A DNA stretch of 64,000 nucleotides from KBS-83 sp051025295. Lineage in GTDB: Bacteria > Acidobacteriota > Terriglobia > Terriglobales > Acidobacteriaceae. The notes beneath the pieces are model-generated. The model did not search any database. It worked only from the letters and a program-made list of their open reading frames with translations, and had not been told where the DNA came from. This document shows, one piece after another, positions 45,370-53,961 of this stretch; the stretch's first letter is position 1; the number at the start of each line of letters is the position of its first letter. Position numbers and translations under genes: made by a program. The stretch is taken from NCBI GenBank assembly GCA_051025295.1, contig JBMGJV010000012.1; one strand, given 5' to 3'.

Positions 45370-48298
45370 GCAGCGGTTTCCTTACAGCAGGGAATTCGAG
45401 GTGGAAGGTGGTGCCCTGGCCGATGGCGCTCTCGACCTGAATGCGGCCGGCATGTTCCTGGATGATCCCGTAAGTCACGGCCAGCCCCAGCCCGGTGCCG
45501 CGCCGCTGCTGCGCATCGGGCGCATTCTTCGTCGTGAAGAACGGGTCATAGATGCGCTGCAGGTGCTCGGGTGCAATGCCGGAGCCCGTGTCCGTGATCC
45601 TTACCGCCACGCGCCCATTCACGACAGTTTCCACCCGCAGCGAGCCGCCCGCATGCATCGCGTCGCGTGCATTCAGGAACAGATTTAGAAAGACCTGCTG
45701 CAGCTTGCCCGCGTTCCCCGCAATGCGCGGCAGCTCCGACGACAGGCGCACATCCACTTGGACCGCCGACGTCTTGAACTGGTGCTCCAGCAGCGTGAGC
45801 GTGTCGCGAATCACGCTGTTGAGGTCGATATCTGAAAATTCGGTCGAGCCGGTCCGCGAGAAATTCAGCAGGCTGTTCACGATCTCTGACGCGCGGAAGG
45901 TCTGGCTGGTGATCCGGTCGAGCAGCGGCGCAAGCCGCTCGTCGCCACGCAACTGCTTCGCCAGCATCTGCGTGTAGCTCGAAATCACCGCCAGCGGCGT
46001 GTTCACTTCGTGTGCGACGCCCGCCGCCAGCAGACCGATCGAGCTCAGCTTCTCCGCCTGTGCCAGTTGCGCTTCGAGCTGCATGCGCCCGGTAATGTCA
46101 TCGACCAGGATGATCCGGCCCACGACCGAGAAGCTGCGCGACACCAGCGGCGCAATCGCGATATTCGCCGTACGCGTCTCACCGGTCCGCATGGGCAAAT
46201 GGAACTTGTACAAATTGTGGACGCCCGGGTCGTCCTTCACCCGGTGGAACTCGGCCATGAACTCCGGCGGGAACACTGCGCTCAGCGGCTGGTTCAGCAC
46301 ATCCACCCGCGGCAGCGCGAACATGACCTCCATCTGCGCATTCCAGCTCTCCACCGTCTCATCGAGCCCGATCGCCAGGATGCCGACGTTGATCGACTCG
46401 ACGATGTTCTCGTTGAACTCCTTTAGCCGCTCATATTCGCTGACCTTCTGCGCCAGCGACGCGTAGAGCCGCGCGTTCTGGATGGCGATGCCGATGTACG
46501 ACGCCAGCGACTCCAGCAGCTCGACATCCTCGGAGGAGAGGAAGTCTCCGGACGTCGTGCGGCCCAGGCCAACGACGGCGATCGTCCGCTGCTGCACGCG
46601 ACAGGGCAGGTAGTAATGCAGGTCGAGCGCCGCCGCAGCGCGCCGTTCGGACTCGCTCAGGTGCAAAGCGTTCTGCGGATTCTCGAGGAACAGGTGCGAG
46701 GTGGCTGCCTCACGGTGGCCAACCTCCTCCGGATGCGGGCTGGTCGCCAGCCGCAGGAAGCCTAGGTCGAGCGCACGCGCCGCTTCGCTGCCCGGTTCCA
46801 CCCCCGGATTGAATCCGCTCGCCGCCGCCAACGTGTAGTGATGACGCGGCCCGTCGATGAACAGCGCCACGCGGGACACCAGCAGCGTTCGGGTGAGCCG
46901 GTCGGTTACGGACGCAAGCACCGCGTCCAGGTCCGTCTCTGAACTCAGCCCGCGCCCGAAGTCGATCAGCGTCTGCCGATAGTCGTAGCGCTGCCGGTCA
47001 AACACCCGGTCCACGCGCCCCTGGATGGCTCGCTTGAGCGGGTCGAACAACTGCGCCGTAATGATGATCGTGACCACCAGGCCCCAGGCGCCAAAGCTCG
47101 GCAGCTTGGTGTGCACCACCTCGGCAAACAAGCCGACTGCGCCGAAGTACAAGCCGATCAGCGCCGCCGTCGCCAGCGTGTACGCCACGCCCCGCTTGAA
47201 GATCAGGTCCACGTCCATCAGTCGGTAGCGCACGATGGCCCAGGAGAAGGTCAGCGGCAAGAAAGCGAGGCACAGCCCGGAGATCTTGTTCAGCACCGAG
47301 GGCGTCGGCCAGTCGGCCAGGTACGGCACCACGTAAAGCACGGTAAAGGGGATCACCGCCATCAGCGTCCCGCGCGTCAGCCACTTCAGTTGCTGCCGCC
47401 GCAGCGGGTCGTGCGTCCGCCGGTACTGCACCAGGAAGACGATCGCCGCGAGCACGTAGTACGCCGCCAGGTACCCGACCGCGATCTGGTCCAGCCGGTG
47501 CAGCAGCACCTCTGTGGCGGACCAGTAGAGGAATGCAGTGGCCTGTACTCCAATGACAATGGCCGCCGGCAGGTAGATCAGGCCCAGCAGCCGGCGGGGC
47601 AGCGTCGGGCGCTGGCTCCGCCCCCGATCCTCGGCAAACACCAGCGCGAAATGCAGGAACAGTGCCGGCTGCAGCGCCCCGGCCAGGATGTTGCCCCAGT
47701 AAATCGTCCAGTCAAACGCATTCAGCTTGCCCGTGGCATGGAACGCATACAGCACGAACGAAAACAAGCAGAAGACATAGAAGTGCGTCGAGTGCGGGGC
47801 CGTCCAGCGGCGGAACAGCACATACAGGCCGATCAGCAGGTACACCAGCGCAACCAGCCGCAACCCTTGGTACTGGGTCCGGTCCTGCGTGACCAGGATC
47901 ACCGGTACATCGATCCGCACACCGGAGCGCTGCAGCGAGTAGTCGATCCGGCGGTAGGCGCCAGTGCGGTACCACTCCCGCACCAGGCTCGGCAGCCGCA
48001 GGGTCGGGGTCGCGTGCGCACCCGCCGTCAGCAGAATGTCGCCCGGCTTGATGCCCGCAAGCTCGCCCGGACTGCCGGCCGGCACGCGTTCCGCCTCAAG
48101 GCCCCCATGCGCTTCGACCCACCAGACCCCGTCCGTCGGCTTCTGGTACTCCGCGTCCTTCACCAGATTCAGGCCAGCAAAGATCGTCGCCGCCAGCGTG
48201 AACACTGCCAGCAGCAATACCGTCACCCGGGTTGGAAACGAGCGTTCCATGCGCGCGCGAAGAGTGAAAAGGGGTGCCTTCAGTGTAGAGCGAAGCAC
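45362..48298 (-). CDS. NtrB-like sensor histidine kinase with PDZ, membrane, GAF and PAS domains
   Basis: The 978-residue protein has one N-terminal helix, then a PDZ-like domain (about 60-110; AGIKPGDILLTAG) expected outside the cytoplasm. Seven to nine helices (about 150-400) follow, then a GAF domain (about 450-600) and a PAS domain (about 635-745). HisKA comes with the H-box AAGVAHEVNTPLAVIS, and the HATPase shows NLFLNARDAM, DTGSGI and YDPFFTTK. PDZ plus multi-helix sensors are often tied to envelope stress. It overlaps the NtrC-like gene by eight bases and heads an operon with MlaE/MlaF-type genes. Confidence 0.9.
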   Translation of the reverse strand: MLRSTLKAPLFTLRARMERSFPTRVTVLLLAVFTLAATIFAGLNLVKDAEYQKPTDGVWWVEAHGGLEAERVPAGSPGELAGIKPGDILLTAGAHATPTLRLPSLVREWYRTGAYRRIDYSLQRSGVRIDVPVILVTQDRTQYQGLRLVALVYLLIGLYVLFRRWTAPHSTHFYVFCLFSFVLYAFHATGKLNAFDWTIYWGNILAGALQPALFLHFALVFAEDRGRSQRPTLPRRLLGLIYLPAAIVIGVQATAFLYWSATEVLLHRLDQIAVGYLAAYYVLAAIVFLVQYRRTHDPLRRQQLKWLTRGTLMAVIPFTVLYVVPYLADWPTPSVLNKISGLCLAFLPLTFSWAIVRYRLMDVDLIFKRGVAYTLATAALIGLYFGAVGLFAEVVHTKLPSFGAWGLVVTIIITAQLFDPLKRAIQGRVDRVFDRQRYDYRQTLIDFGRGLSSETDLDAVLASVTDRLTRTLLVSRVALFIDGPRHHYTLAAASGFNPGVEPGSEAARALDLGFLRLATSPHPEEVGHREAATSHLFLENPQNALHLSESERRAAAALDLHYYLPCRVQQRTIAVVGLGRTTSGDFLSSEDVELLESLASYIGIAIQNARLYASLAQKVSEYERLKEFNENIVESINVGILAIGLDETVESWNAQMEVMFALPRVDVLNQPLSAVFPPEFMAEFHRVKDDPGVHNLYKFHLPMRTGETRTANIAIAPLVSRSFSVVGRIILVDDITGRMQLEAQLAQAEKLSSIGLLAAGVAHEVNTPLAVISSYTQMLAKQLRGDERLAPLLDRITSQTFRASEIVNSLLNFSRTGSTEFSDIDLNSVIRDTLTLLEHQFKTSAVQVDVRLSSELPRIAGNAGKLQQVFLNLFLNARDAMHAGGSLRVETVVNGRVAVRITDTGSGIAPEHLQRIYDPFFTTKNAPDAQQRRGTGLGLAVTYGIIQEHAGRIQVESAIGQGTTFHLEFPAVRKPLHV

Positions 48299-48639
48299 GC
48301 CGCTTGCCAGCCCTCATCGCTTCACCTTCGACCAGGGATCGGACTGTTAAGTCATGCGAAAACAAGGGTTGCAGTGCAATGCAACGACGCAGCCCGTCTC
48401 GCCAGGACGCGGCAAATGCGCCACACTTCCGGGAAACAGTAGTCATCTATGAGCCTGCATAGGTTCCCCTTCACACCGTCTCGCTTCCTACTCGCATCGC
48501 ATCACCTCCGAGAGGACTGACCGCTTTTGGAACCGAGTGTCCACAAACGTGCATCCTTCCAGCGAGATTCGCTTCCTATGTTGCAGGTAGTTGAATAGCT
48601 TGAACGTTTGCATCTGCTTTATGCCTGAGGGTCCTCACC
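48299..48639. other. Divergent intergenic region with an inverted repeat
   Basis: About 340 bases between the divergent kinase and hydrolase genes, without a supported gene. It contains the inverted repeat GTTGCA-GTGCAA-TGCAAC at 48368-48385, annotated separately; no clear promoter was recognised. Confidence 0.5.
48368..48385. promoter_or_regulatory. Inverted repeat, candidate operator
   Basis: GTTGCA (48368-48373) and TGCAAC (48380-48385) are inverted around GTGCAA, 70 bases upstream of the NtrB-like kinase start. A regulator binding here could control the kinase-Mla operon. The protein is not identified. Confidence 0.3.
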
Positions 48640-49710
48640 ATGTCTCATCCCCGGCTGTTGCCTGAACTCGCTCCGCCCGCCCCGAAGGCATCGGGAAGTG
48701 GGCGTCGCAGCCAGGCCGCTTCGACAGCCGGTGGACGCCCTCCTCTCGCCACGACGTCCTCTGCAAGCCCTTCTCTCGCCAGTTGGATCAACACCCTGGG
48801 CGAGACGGCTCGTGAGGAGTTCGTCAGCATCCGGGACGCCAGCATGCACCAGCCTGCCCGGATGCGCTGCCTGGTCGCTGGCGACGGCCCGTCGCTCCTG
48901 CTGCTGCATGGTTTGCTTGGCACAGCGGATGCCTGGGGCACCGCAACGCAAAACCTCGGCACTACCTCCACGGTCTATGCCCCGGATGCCCTGGGAATCG
49001 GCGGCTCGGACCGCGTGCCCGCGCTCGACGTCAGCCTGACCGCCACCGCCGATCGCATGATCCAGTTGATGGATGCCCAGCGTCTCGATCGCGTGGACGT
49101 GGTCGGCACCTCGCACGGCGGCTCGGTCGCCCTCATGCTCGCGGCCCGTCATCCAGAGCGGGTCCGCAGTCTCGTCCTGCACGCCCCGGCCAACCCCTTC
49201 TCCGACATCGCCGATCCGCTGATCCGCTTCTACAAGAGCGCTCTCGGCCGCTGGTTCGCCTCCCGCATCCCCACCGTTCCTGCCGGCGTGCAGTCGCTCG
49301 CCCTTGGCCGCATGTACGGCGACGCCAGCCGCGTCCGCTCTGGCTCACTCGAGTGCTACATCCGCTCCCTCCGCATCCCCGGTACGGTCGAGTACGTGCT
49401 CAGCATCCTTGATCGCTGGCACGAGGACATGGCGGCGCTGAAGGCAGTTCTGCCCCGGCTGCGTGCGGTTCCCACACTCCTGCTCTGGGGCGATCGTGAC
49501 CGCGCCGTTAGTCTCAGCAGCGCCGAGCGCCTGACCCGCCACTTCGACCAGGTCTCGTTGATCGTCATCCCGGGCGCCGGCCACCTGCCGCATGAGGAGG
49601 TCCCCGCGCCCTTTGCCACCGCCATCCAGAGCTTCTTGGGCGGCCAAAAGCGCGTCGACCCTCATCCCAACCGGATGCGACTCGTCGCCCGGCACGGCGC
49701 CACGCTCTAG
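48640..49710 (+). CDS. Alpha/beta hydrolase
   Basis: A 356-residue hydrolase with a low-complexity Ala/Pro/Ser N-terminus (1-45). The fold follows: LLLLHGLLGTADAWG (oxyanion), nucleophile Ser158 in GTSHGG, acid Asp in WGDRDRAV and His in GAGHLPHEE. The nucleophile motif GTSHGG deviates slightly from GxSxG only in the last residues. The substrate is unknown. The start ATG at 48640 has no strong ribosome site, and a later start within the low-complexity stretch is possible. Confidence 0.85.
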   Translation: MSHPRLLPELAPPAPKASGSGRRSQAASTAGGRPPLATTSSASPSLASWINTLGETAREEFVSIRDASMHQPARMRCLVAGDGPSLLLLHGLLGTADAWGTATQNLGTTSTVYAPDALGIGGSDRVPALDVSLTATADRMIQLMDAQRLDRVDVVGTSHGGSVALMLAARHPERVRSLVLHAPANPFSDIADPLIRFYKSALGRWFASRIPTVPAGVQSLALGRMYGDASRVRSGSLECYIRSLRIPGTVEYVLSILDRWHEDMAALKAVLPRLRAVPTLLLWGDRDRAVSLSSAERLTRHFDQVSLIVIPGAGHLPHEEVPAPFATAIQSFLGGQKRVDPHPNRMRLVARHGATL

Positions 49711-49858
49711 GCCAGCCGCCCAGCGGTCTTTGCCGCTGGCTCGAAGACATTCGCCCCGACGTGTACTCTGATCGGGCGTACGCGGCCCGTTCAGGCACAG
49801 TTCTGAGCGGCTGCATCCCACTCTCGTCACATCTCAACAGCAGATCAGGAGGGTTCCC

Positions 49859-50287
49859 TTGAACCTCATCGCATATCGCACTCGCTCTGGCCGCATGGCC
49901 TCGTTCCTGCTCGCTTCAAGCCTCGCCTTCGGCATGGCCGCGCCGCTTGTCCTGGCCCAGACCGCCGGACAGGACCTCAAGAACGCTGGTCACGAAACTA
50001 AGGATGCGACCAAGGATGTCGGGCACGGCGTCGCCAGGGGCACAAAGAAGGTCTTCCACGCGACCAAACATGGCACCGAGAAGGTTGCAGACAAGACCAA
50101 GGAAGGCACCGAAACCGGCTACGACAAGACCAAGGAAGGCACCGAGGCCGGCTACGACAAAACCAAGAGCGGCACGAAGCACGTCTACCATTCGACCAAG
50201 CGCGGCACCAGGAAGGTCGTCCACAAGTCGGCGCGGGCCACGGAACACGCAGCCGACAAGGCAGCCGACAAGACCACCCCGCAGTAG
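49859..50287 (+). CDS. LEA-like repeat protein, exported
   Basis: The start is probably the TTG at 49859, five bases after AGGAGGG (49847-49853); an ATG at 49895 would remove 12 residues. The 142-residue protein has a signal peptide ending about VLAQ. Lysine, threonine and glycine-rich 11-residue repeats follow, such as DKTKEGTETGY and DKTKEGTEAGY, then related TKHGTEKVA and TKRGTRKVV units. Repeats of this length and hydrophilicity resemble group 3 LEA proteins, which fold into amphipathic helices on drying. A periplasmic desiccation or membrane-protection role is a reasonable inference. Confidence 0.7.
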   Translation: MNLIAYRTRSGRMASFLLASSLAFGMAAPLVLAQTAGQDLKNAGHETKDATKDVGHGVARGTKKVFHATKHGTEKVADKTKEGTETGYDKTKEGTEAGYDKTKSGTKHVYHSTKRGTRKVVHKSARATEHAADKAADKTTPQ

Positions 50288-50293
50288 TCTTGG

Positions 50294-50929
50294 CTACTCG
50301 GCCAGGTAGGCGCCGCGCCGGTGAAAGCGCGGATCGGTCAACTGGTCCAGCATGAACTGCGCCACATCCGCGCGTGAGATGTGGCGGCTGCTCGAGGGCA
50401 GTGCATCCGGCAGCACGCGATACGTCCCCGTCGGCTGGCCATCGGTCAGCCGCGGCGGACGCACAATCGTATAGTCCAGGTCACTCGCTGCCAGCAGCCG
50501 CTCCTGCGCACGATGATCGGCGGCCATGTGCCGCAATGCCGTCGCCCGCAACGCTCCATACAACATGTTCCAGATCGGCGCCTGATAGCGGCCTGCCGGA
50601 TGCAGCGAACCGGCTGCGCCCAACGCCACAATCCGCTCCACAATGTGGAAGTGCATCGCGTTCAGGATGAGCGGAATGGCCCGGCTGAGCAGGGGCTCTG
50701 GTTTGCGGGTGCGTGCGCCCAGCGCCGAGAAGACGGCTCGTTGCCCGTCCATCGCATCGCCAACCTGCTGCGGATCGAACAGATCGCCGGCCACTATGCG
50801 CAGCCGGTCTTCCGGCATCAGCGCCTGCGGGTCGCGAACAAACGCGGTCACCTGGTGGCCCCGCTCCAGAGCGCCTTTCACCAGCAGCCGTCCTACCCCA
50901 CCAGTGGCGCCAAAGACTATCAGCTTCAT
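50294..50929 (-). CDS. NAD(P)-binding NmrA/SDR-like protein
   Basis: The 211-residue atypical SDR has the N-terminal dinucleotide motif IVFGATGGVGRLLVKGALE, the FVRDPQ strand end that fits NADP, GDLFDP and a YTIVRPPRLTDG segment, as in NAD(P)H-binding proteins of the NmrA/YwnB group. The classical YxxxK pair is not evident. These proteins may act as redox sensors or reductases. It is convergent with the LEA-like gene; the two stops lie seven bases apart. Confidence 0.85.
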   Translation of the reverse strand: MKLIVFGATGGVGRLLVKGALERGHQVTAFVRDPQALMPEDRLRIVAGDLFDPQQVGDAMDGQRAVFSALGARTRKPEPLLSRAIPLILNAMHFHIVERIVALGAAGSLHPAGRYQAPIWNMLYGALRATALRHMAADHRAQERLLAASDLDYTIVRPPRLTDGQPTGTYRVLPDALPSSSRHISRADVAQFMLDQLTDPRFHRRGAYLAE

Positions 50930-51117
50930 CCGTGATCCGCGTACCGCACAGCAAGGCCACTATACAGTGCGGGTTGCAATGCGCAGTTCATGTGCGCACG
51001 CTTCCGCCCGAGGGAGCATCCACCCGGACAACCTGCTCACCTCAGTCACATCCCACCAAACAGCGAATCACCACGCAGCATAATCATCGCAACATAGCGA
51101 AAGGGAAGAGGCATGGC

Positions 51118-51576
51118 ATGGCGGAACACATTGCGTTGGATAAAGTGGAGTCGACCCTTACCGATCTGATCGAAACCTTGCGGGATGGCCATGAGGGTTT
51201 CCTCGAGCTTGGTCAGCGACTGACCGATCCTGCGGCGCGCCGTTTCTTCCTCGAAGAGACGCAAATGCGCAGCGAGTACGCCGGCGAACTCGAGAACGAG
51301 CTGCACCGCCTGGGCGTTAAGGACGTCAAGGCCAGCAGCTCAACGATGAACAAGGCACACCGCTTCTGGGGCGAGATGAAGGCCAAGCTGGGCGGCGGCG
51401 ATCACGCGCTGCTCGACACAGCCGAGCAGGGCGAGGATGTCGCGAAGAAGGCCTACCAGAAGGCGCTTGAGCAGGAACTGCCCCTGCCCATCCGCGAGAT
51501 GCTCACCCGCCAGCAGGAGCACATCCTCGGCGTGCATGATCATGTGAAAGCACTCCGCGATCAGACGAAGAAATAG
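51118..51576 (+). CDS. PA2169-family four-helix-bundle protein (DUF2383)
   Basis: I start it at the ATG at 51118, which follows AAGGGAAGAGG. The 152-residue helical protein has LTDLIETLRDGHEGFLELGQ at the N-terminus, EETQMRSEYAGELENELHRLG and a terminal LTRQQEHILGVHDHVKALRD, matching the ferritin-like DUF2383 family. It may bind metals with Glu and His, or act in stress resistance; no function is proven. Its neighbours are also stress-like small proteins. Confidence 0.85.
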   Translation: MAEHIALDKVESTLTDLIETLRDGHEGFLELGQRLTDPAARRFFLEETQMRSEYAGELENELHRLGVKDVKASSSTMNKAHRFWGEMKAKLGGGDHALLDTAEQGEDVAKKAYQKALEQELPLPIREMLTRQQEHILGVHDHVKALRDQTKK

Positions 51577-51622
51577 CACTCGTAACAGAACGAGTTGCAA
51601 TCCGGCCGGGCGGATGCCTTTC

Positions 51623-52150
51623 TTAGAGCGTGTCCAGCTCGGCCGGCCTGCGTCCGGCCACAAAGAACGCGATAAAGCCGAGCAGCAGCACGACGGTCTC
51701 CACGTGCGTGGACTGCTGGTGCAGGCTGTCGAAGGTGGCGCGCGCCGGACTCGACTCCGGCAGCGCGGCCACGCTGCCACCAGCCGAAGCCTGTGCCGTG
51801 TCCATCCGCGGGCTGATCGAGAACTGCGAGTACGCCGTCAGCAGGATCATCACCAGCACCAGCGCCGCCTGCGGCACCACGCTGTGCCAGCGCAGCCGTC
51901 GGCCGCGTAGCAGCAGGGCGCTGCAGGCCAGGAACACCACCCCGCAGATCAGCCCCATGTAATGCACGTGGCGCAGTGTGCCGCTCACCACCAGCCCCGC
52001 CCCGTGAATGCCCTCCGCGGGGTTGAGAAACAACGGCGGCAGCGCGCCAAACGAGATCGCGGCAACTTGCACAAAGAGAACCAGGGCACCCAGCCACAAC
52101 CCCAGGCTGAGCAGGGACACGGTGAAGAGCAAAGTTCGCAGGCCTCGCAT
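51623..52150 (-). CDS. DUF4149-type membrane protein
   Basis: The 175-residue protein (start at 52150; a GTG at 52180 would add ten residues) has four hydrophobic helices at about 8-35, 65-85, 95-110 and 150-168, in the arrangement of DUF4149 proteins (LWLGALVLFV; HVHYMGLICGVVFLACSALL). The soluble loop between helices 3 and 4 is Ser/Ala-rich. The function of the family is not known. It is convergent with the DUF2383 gene. Confidence 0.7.
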   Translation of the reverse strand: MRGLRTLLFTVSLLSLGLWLGALVLFVQVAAISFGALPPLFLNPAEGIHGAGLVVSGTLRHVHYMGLICGVVFLACSALLLRGRRLRWHSVVPQAALVLVMILLTAYSQFSISPRMDTAQASAGGSVAALPESSPARATFDSLHQQSTHVETVVLLLGFIAFFVAGRRPAELDTL

Positions 52151-52294
52151 AACTCCAGAATACGCAACGTAGCGCGACACCAGTAGCTGGACTCCGTACT
52201 AGGGCAGCCCCACGGCTCTCTCGCTCAGGGTTCGTTCTCTGCCGCGATCGAAAGCCTTCCGGCTGAGGACAAGCGCGCTTGCCGTCACCTGACT

Positions 52295-52477
52295 TCACCG
52301 ATCCATGTAGTTCAGGATCGGCCCAAGCAGGTACGCCACAAAGAAGCCGCTGCTGTAGATGATCGCTGAGCCCCAAAGCAGAGTTCGGCTCAGCTTGCTG
52401 ACCTCACCGCACGTTGTTGGATCCTCAGCGTCACAACTCTCTCCGTTCCGCAGCCGCGGGGCGATAACGTAGGTCAT
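52295..52477 (-). pseudogene. C-terminal remnant of a possible MerT-like membrane protein
   Basis: A 60-residue frame has one membrane helix end, a loop with two cysteines (SCDAEDPTTCGEV) and a final helix (LLWGSAIIYSSGFFVAYLL). Upstream, the same frame continues with hydrophobic ALIACSFV up to a stop in the ArsR promoter. Two cysteines before the last helix recall the cytoplasmic loop of mercuric transporters such as MerT. No full N-terminus exists, so it is at best a remnant. It may simply be an orphan small membrane protein. Confidence 0.35.
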
Positions 52478-52506
52478 GACGAAGCTGCACGCGATCAGCG
52501 CTTGTC

Positions 52507-52535
52507 TTGTCCATAAGCATTACCTTATGTATGAT
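52507..52535 (+). promoter_or_regulatory. ArsR-gene promoter with embedded operator
   Basis: TTGTCC (52507-52512) and TATGAT (52530-52535) are separated by 17 bases. The spacer holds the inverted repeat CATAAG-CATTAC-CTTATG (52512-52529), well suited to self-repression by the ArsR product. The predicted start of transcription is only a few bases before the ATG at 52550. Confidence 0.55.
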
Positions 52536-52549
52536 CCAGCCACACGCGC

Positions 52550-52894
52550 ATGAATCAGGCCGACACCGTCTTCAAAGCGATCGCACATCCTGCCCGGCGG
52601 CAGATCCTGTTCCTGCTCGCGCGGTCGCAGTACTCGGTCAAGGAATTGACCCGAGCGTTCGCCATGTCACAGCCGGCCGTGTCGCAGCACCTGCGCGAAC
52701 TGCGCAACGCGCGGCTCGTCACCTCGGATCGGAAGGGAATCGAGCAACGCTACAGGCTGACCGCCGATCCGCTGAAGCTCGTCTTCGATTGGTCCTCACA
52801 ATACAAGCCGTTCTTCGATCCCGCTGGACACGCGTGGGCATTCAGCGAGGCGGAGCCAGTCAAAAAGAAGAGGACATCCCACCATGGCCGTTAA
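52550..52894 (+). CDS. ArsR-family winged-helix regulator
   Basis: A 114-residue ArsR-type repressor: IAHPARRQILFLLARSQYSV, a recognition helix MSQPAVSQHLRELRNARLV (about 39-57) and a wing GIEQRYRLT. It lacks the metal-binding ELCVCDL motif, as in the ArsR branch usually paired with VOC or SRPBCC genes. Its stop overlaps the VOC gene by 11 bases. It probably represses this pair through the operator upstream. Confidence 0.88.
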   Translation: MNQADTVFKAIAHPARRQILFLLARSQYSVKELTRAFAMSQPAVSQHLRELRNARLVTSDRKGIEQRYRLTADPLKLVFDWSSQYKPFFDPAGHAWAFSEAEPVKKKRTSHHGR

Positions 52895-53369
52895 AGGGTC
52901 TGTGCCAGCTCGCGGCGTCATCGTGCCGCACCTTGTAGTTCGCCACGCGGCCGAGGCCGTGGCGTTTTACGAAGCCGCTTTCTCTGCGGCTGTCTTATAT
53001 CGCTCGCCGTCGCCCAGTGGCGCGGGTGAGCACGTTCACCTGAAGATCTGGGACTCGCTTGTCCAGGTCTCGACCGAAGAACCTGCCCAGCGTGGCGAGC
53101 GTGCAGAAGGTGCATTGCTCGCCTCACCCGAGACACTCGCCGGATCGACATGTGTCTTTCAGGTCGCGGTGCCAAACGTGGATGAGGCATACAAGCGCGC
53201 TGTGGATCGTGGTGCCAGTCCTGCGCTCCCGCCCACTGACATGTTCTGGGGCGATCGCTACGGCTGGGTGCGCGATCCGTTCGGCCATGTCTGGGCACTG
53301 ACAGAAGTGAAAGAAGAGCTCACGCTCGAGGAAGTCACGGAGCGGATGCGCCGATTAGCAACTCGATGA
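52884..53369 (+). CDS. VOC-family protein (glyoxalase/PhnB-like)
   Basis: The 161-residue protein has two VOC modules: VPHLVVRHAAEAVAFYEAAF, LKIWDSLVQVSTE, FQVAVPNVDEAYKRAVDRGA and WGDRYGWVRDPFGHVWALTE. These fit PhnB/YdfR-like metal-dependent or antibiotic-binding proteins. The gene overlaps arsR by 11 bases, so both are cotranscribed. The ligand is unknown; a detoxification or binding role is typical for the family. Confidence 0.88.
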   Translation: MAVKGSVPARGVIVPHLVVRHAAEAVAFYEAAFSAAVLYRSPSPSGAGEHVHLKIWDSLVQVSTEEPAQRGERAEGALLASPETLAGSTCVFQVAVPNVDEAYKRAVDRGASPALPPTDMFWGDRYGWVRDPFGHVWALTEVKEELTLEEVTERMRRLATR

Positions 53370-53385
53370 ATGAAGGGACCTGACT

Positions 53386-53934
53386 ATGAAAACGTTCAGC
53401 CTGGCCATGCTTCTTTGTACTCTGCCGCTTGCGGCGCAGACCCCATCCGCCAACTCACCCGCCGCTGGCACTCAGCCCGCGAGCACGCCCGATCCGTGGC
53501 AGTCCCTGCACTTTCTCGAGGGGACGTGGGAGGCAAAGACCAGCGCAGCGGCGGGGCCGTCCGCTAGTGGGCGGTACACCTTTATCCGCGAACTTGGAGG
53601 CCATGTCCTCGCCCGTCACAGCACCAGCGACCCGAACTGCAAAGGGCCCGCGAGCTTCGACTGTGCGCACGGTGACCTGCTCTATATCTTCCAGGACAGT
53701 CCCGGGCAGCCGCCGAAAGCCATTTACTTCGACAACGAGGGTCATGTCATCCACTACGGCGTGTCACTCACCGCGCCGGAGACCGTGACCTTTCTCTCCG
53801 AGCCCTCACCCGGCCCGCAGTTCCGTCTTGTTTATGAGCGGCAGGGCACGGCCATGACTGGCAGGTTCCAGATGCGCATGCCCGGACAGAACGATTGGCG
53901 CTCGTACCTGGAGTGGGCCGGCAGCAAGGACTGA
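53386..53934 (+). CDS. Exported protein of a DUF1579-like family
   Basis: The 182-residue protein has a short signal peptide (cleavage near residue 17, PLAAQ), a Pro/Ala/Thr linker and a lipocalin-like barrel opening with LHFLEGTWEAKT, a hallmark of DUF1579-like proteins. Strands such as HGDLLYIFQD, KAIYFDNEGHVIHYGV and QFRLVYERQG follow. Its ligand is not known. It lies 16 bases behind the VOC gene and may be the third member of that operon. Confidence 0.65.
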   Translation: MKTFSLAMLLCTLPLAAQTPSANSPAAGTQPASTPDPWQSLHFLEGTWEAKTSAAAGPSASGRYTFIRELGGHVLARHSTSDPNCKGPASFDCAHGDLLYIFQDSPGQPPKAIYFDNEGHVIHYGVSLTAPETVTFLSEPSPGPQFRLVYERQGTAMTGRFQMRMPGQNDWRSYLEWAGSKD

Positions 53935-53961
53935 TCTGCTCGCTGCCGTCCGTGCCCTGAC

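Noticed and set aside
47111..48442. Plus-strand frame of 443 codons opposite the sensor kinase
   Set aside because: Same reason: Arg/Gln/His-rich shadow of the kinase gene.
51118..51150. Possible sigma-54 promoter (TGGC...TTGC) for the NtrC-like regulator
   Set aside because: The GG to GC spacing is not the required ten bases, and the motif lies inside the DUF2383 coding start.
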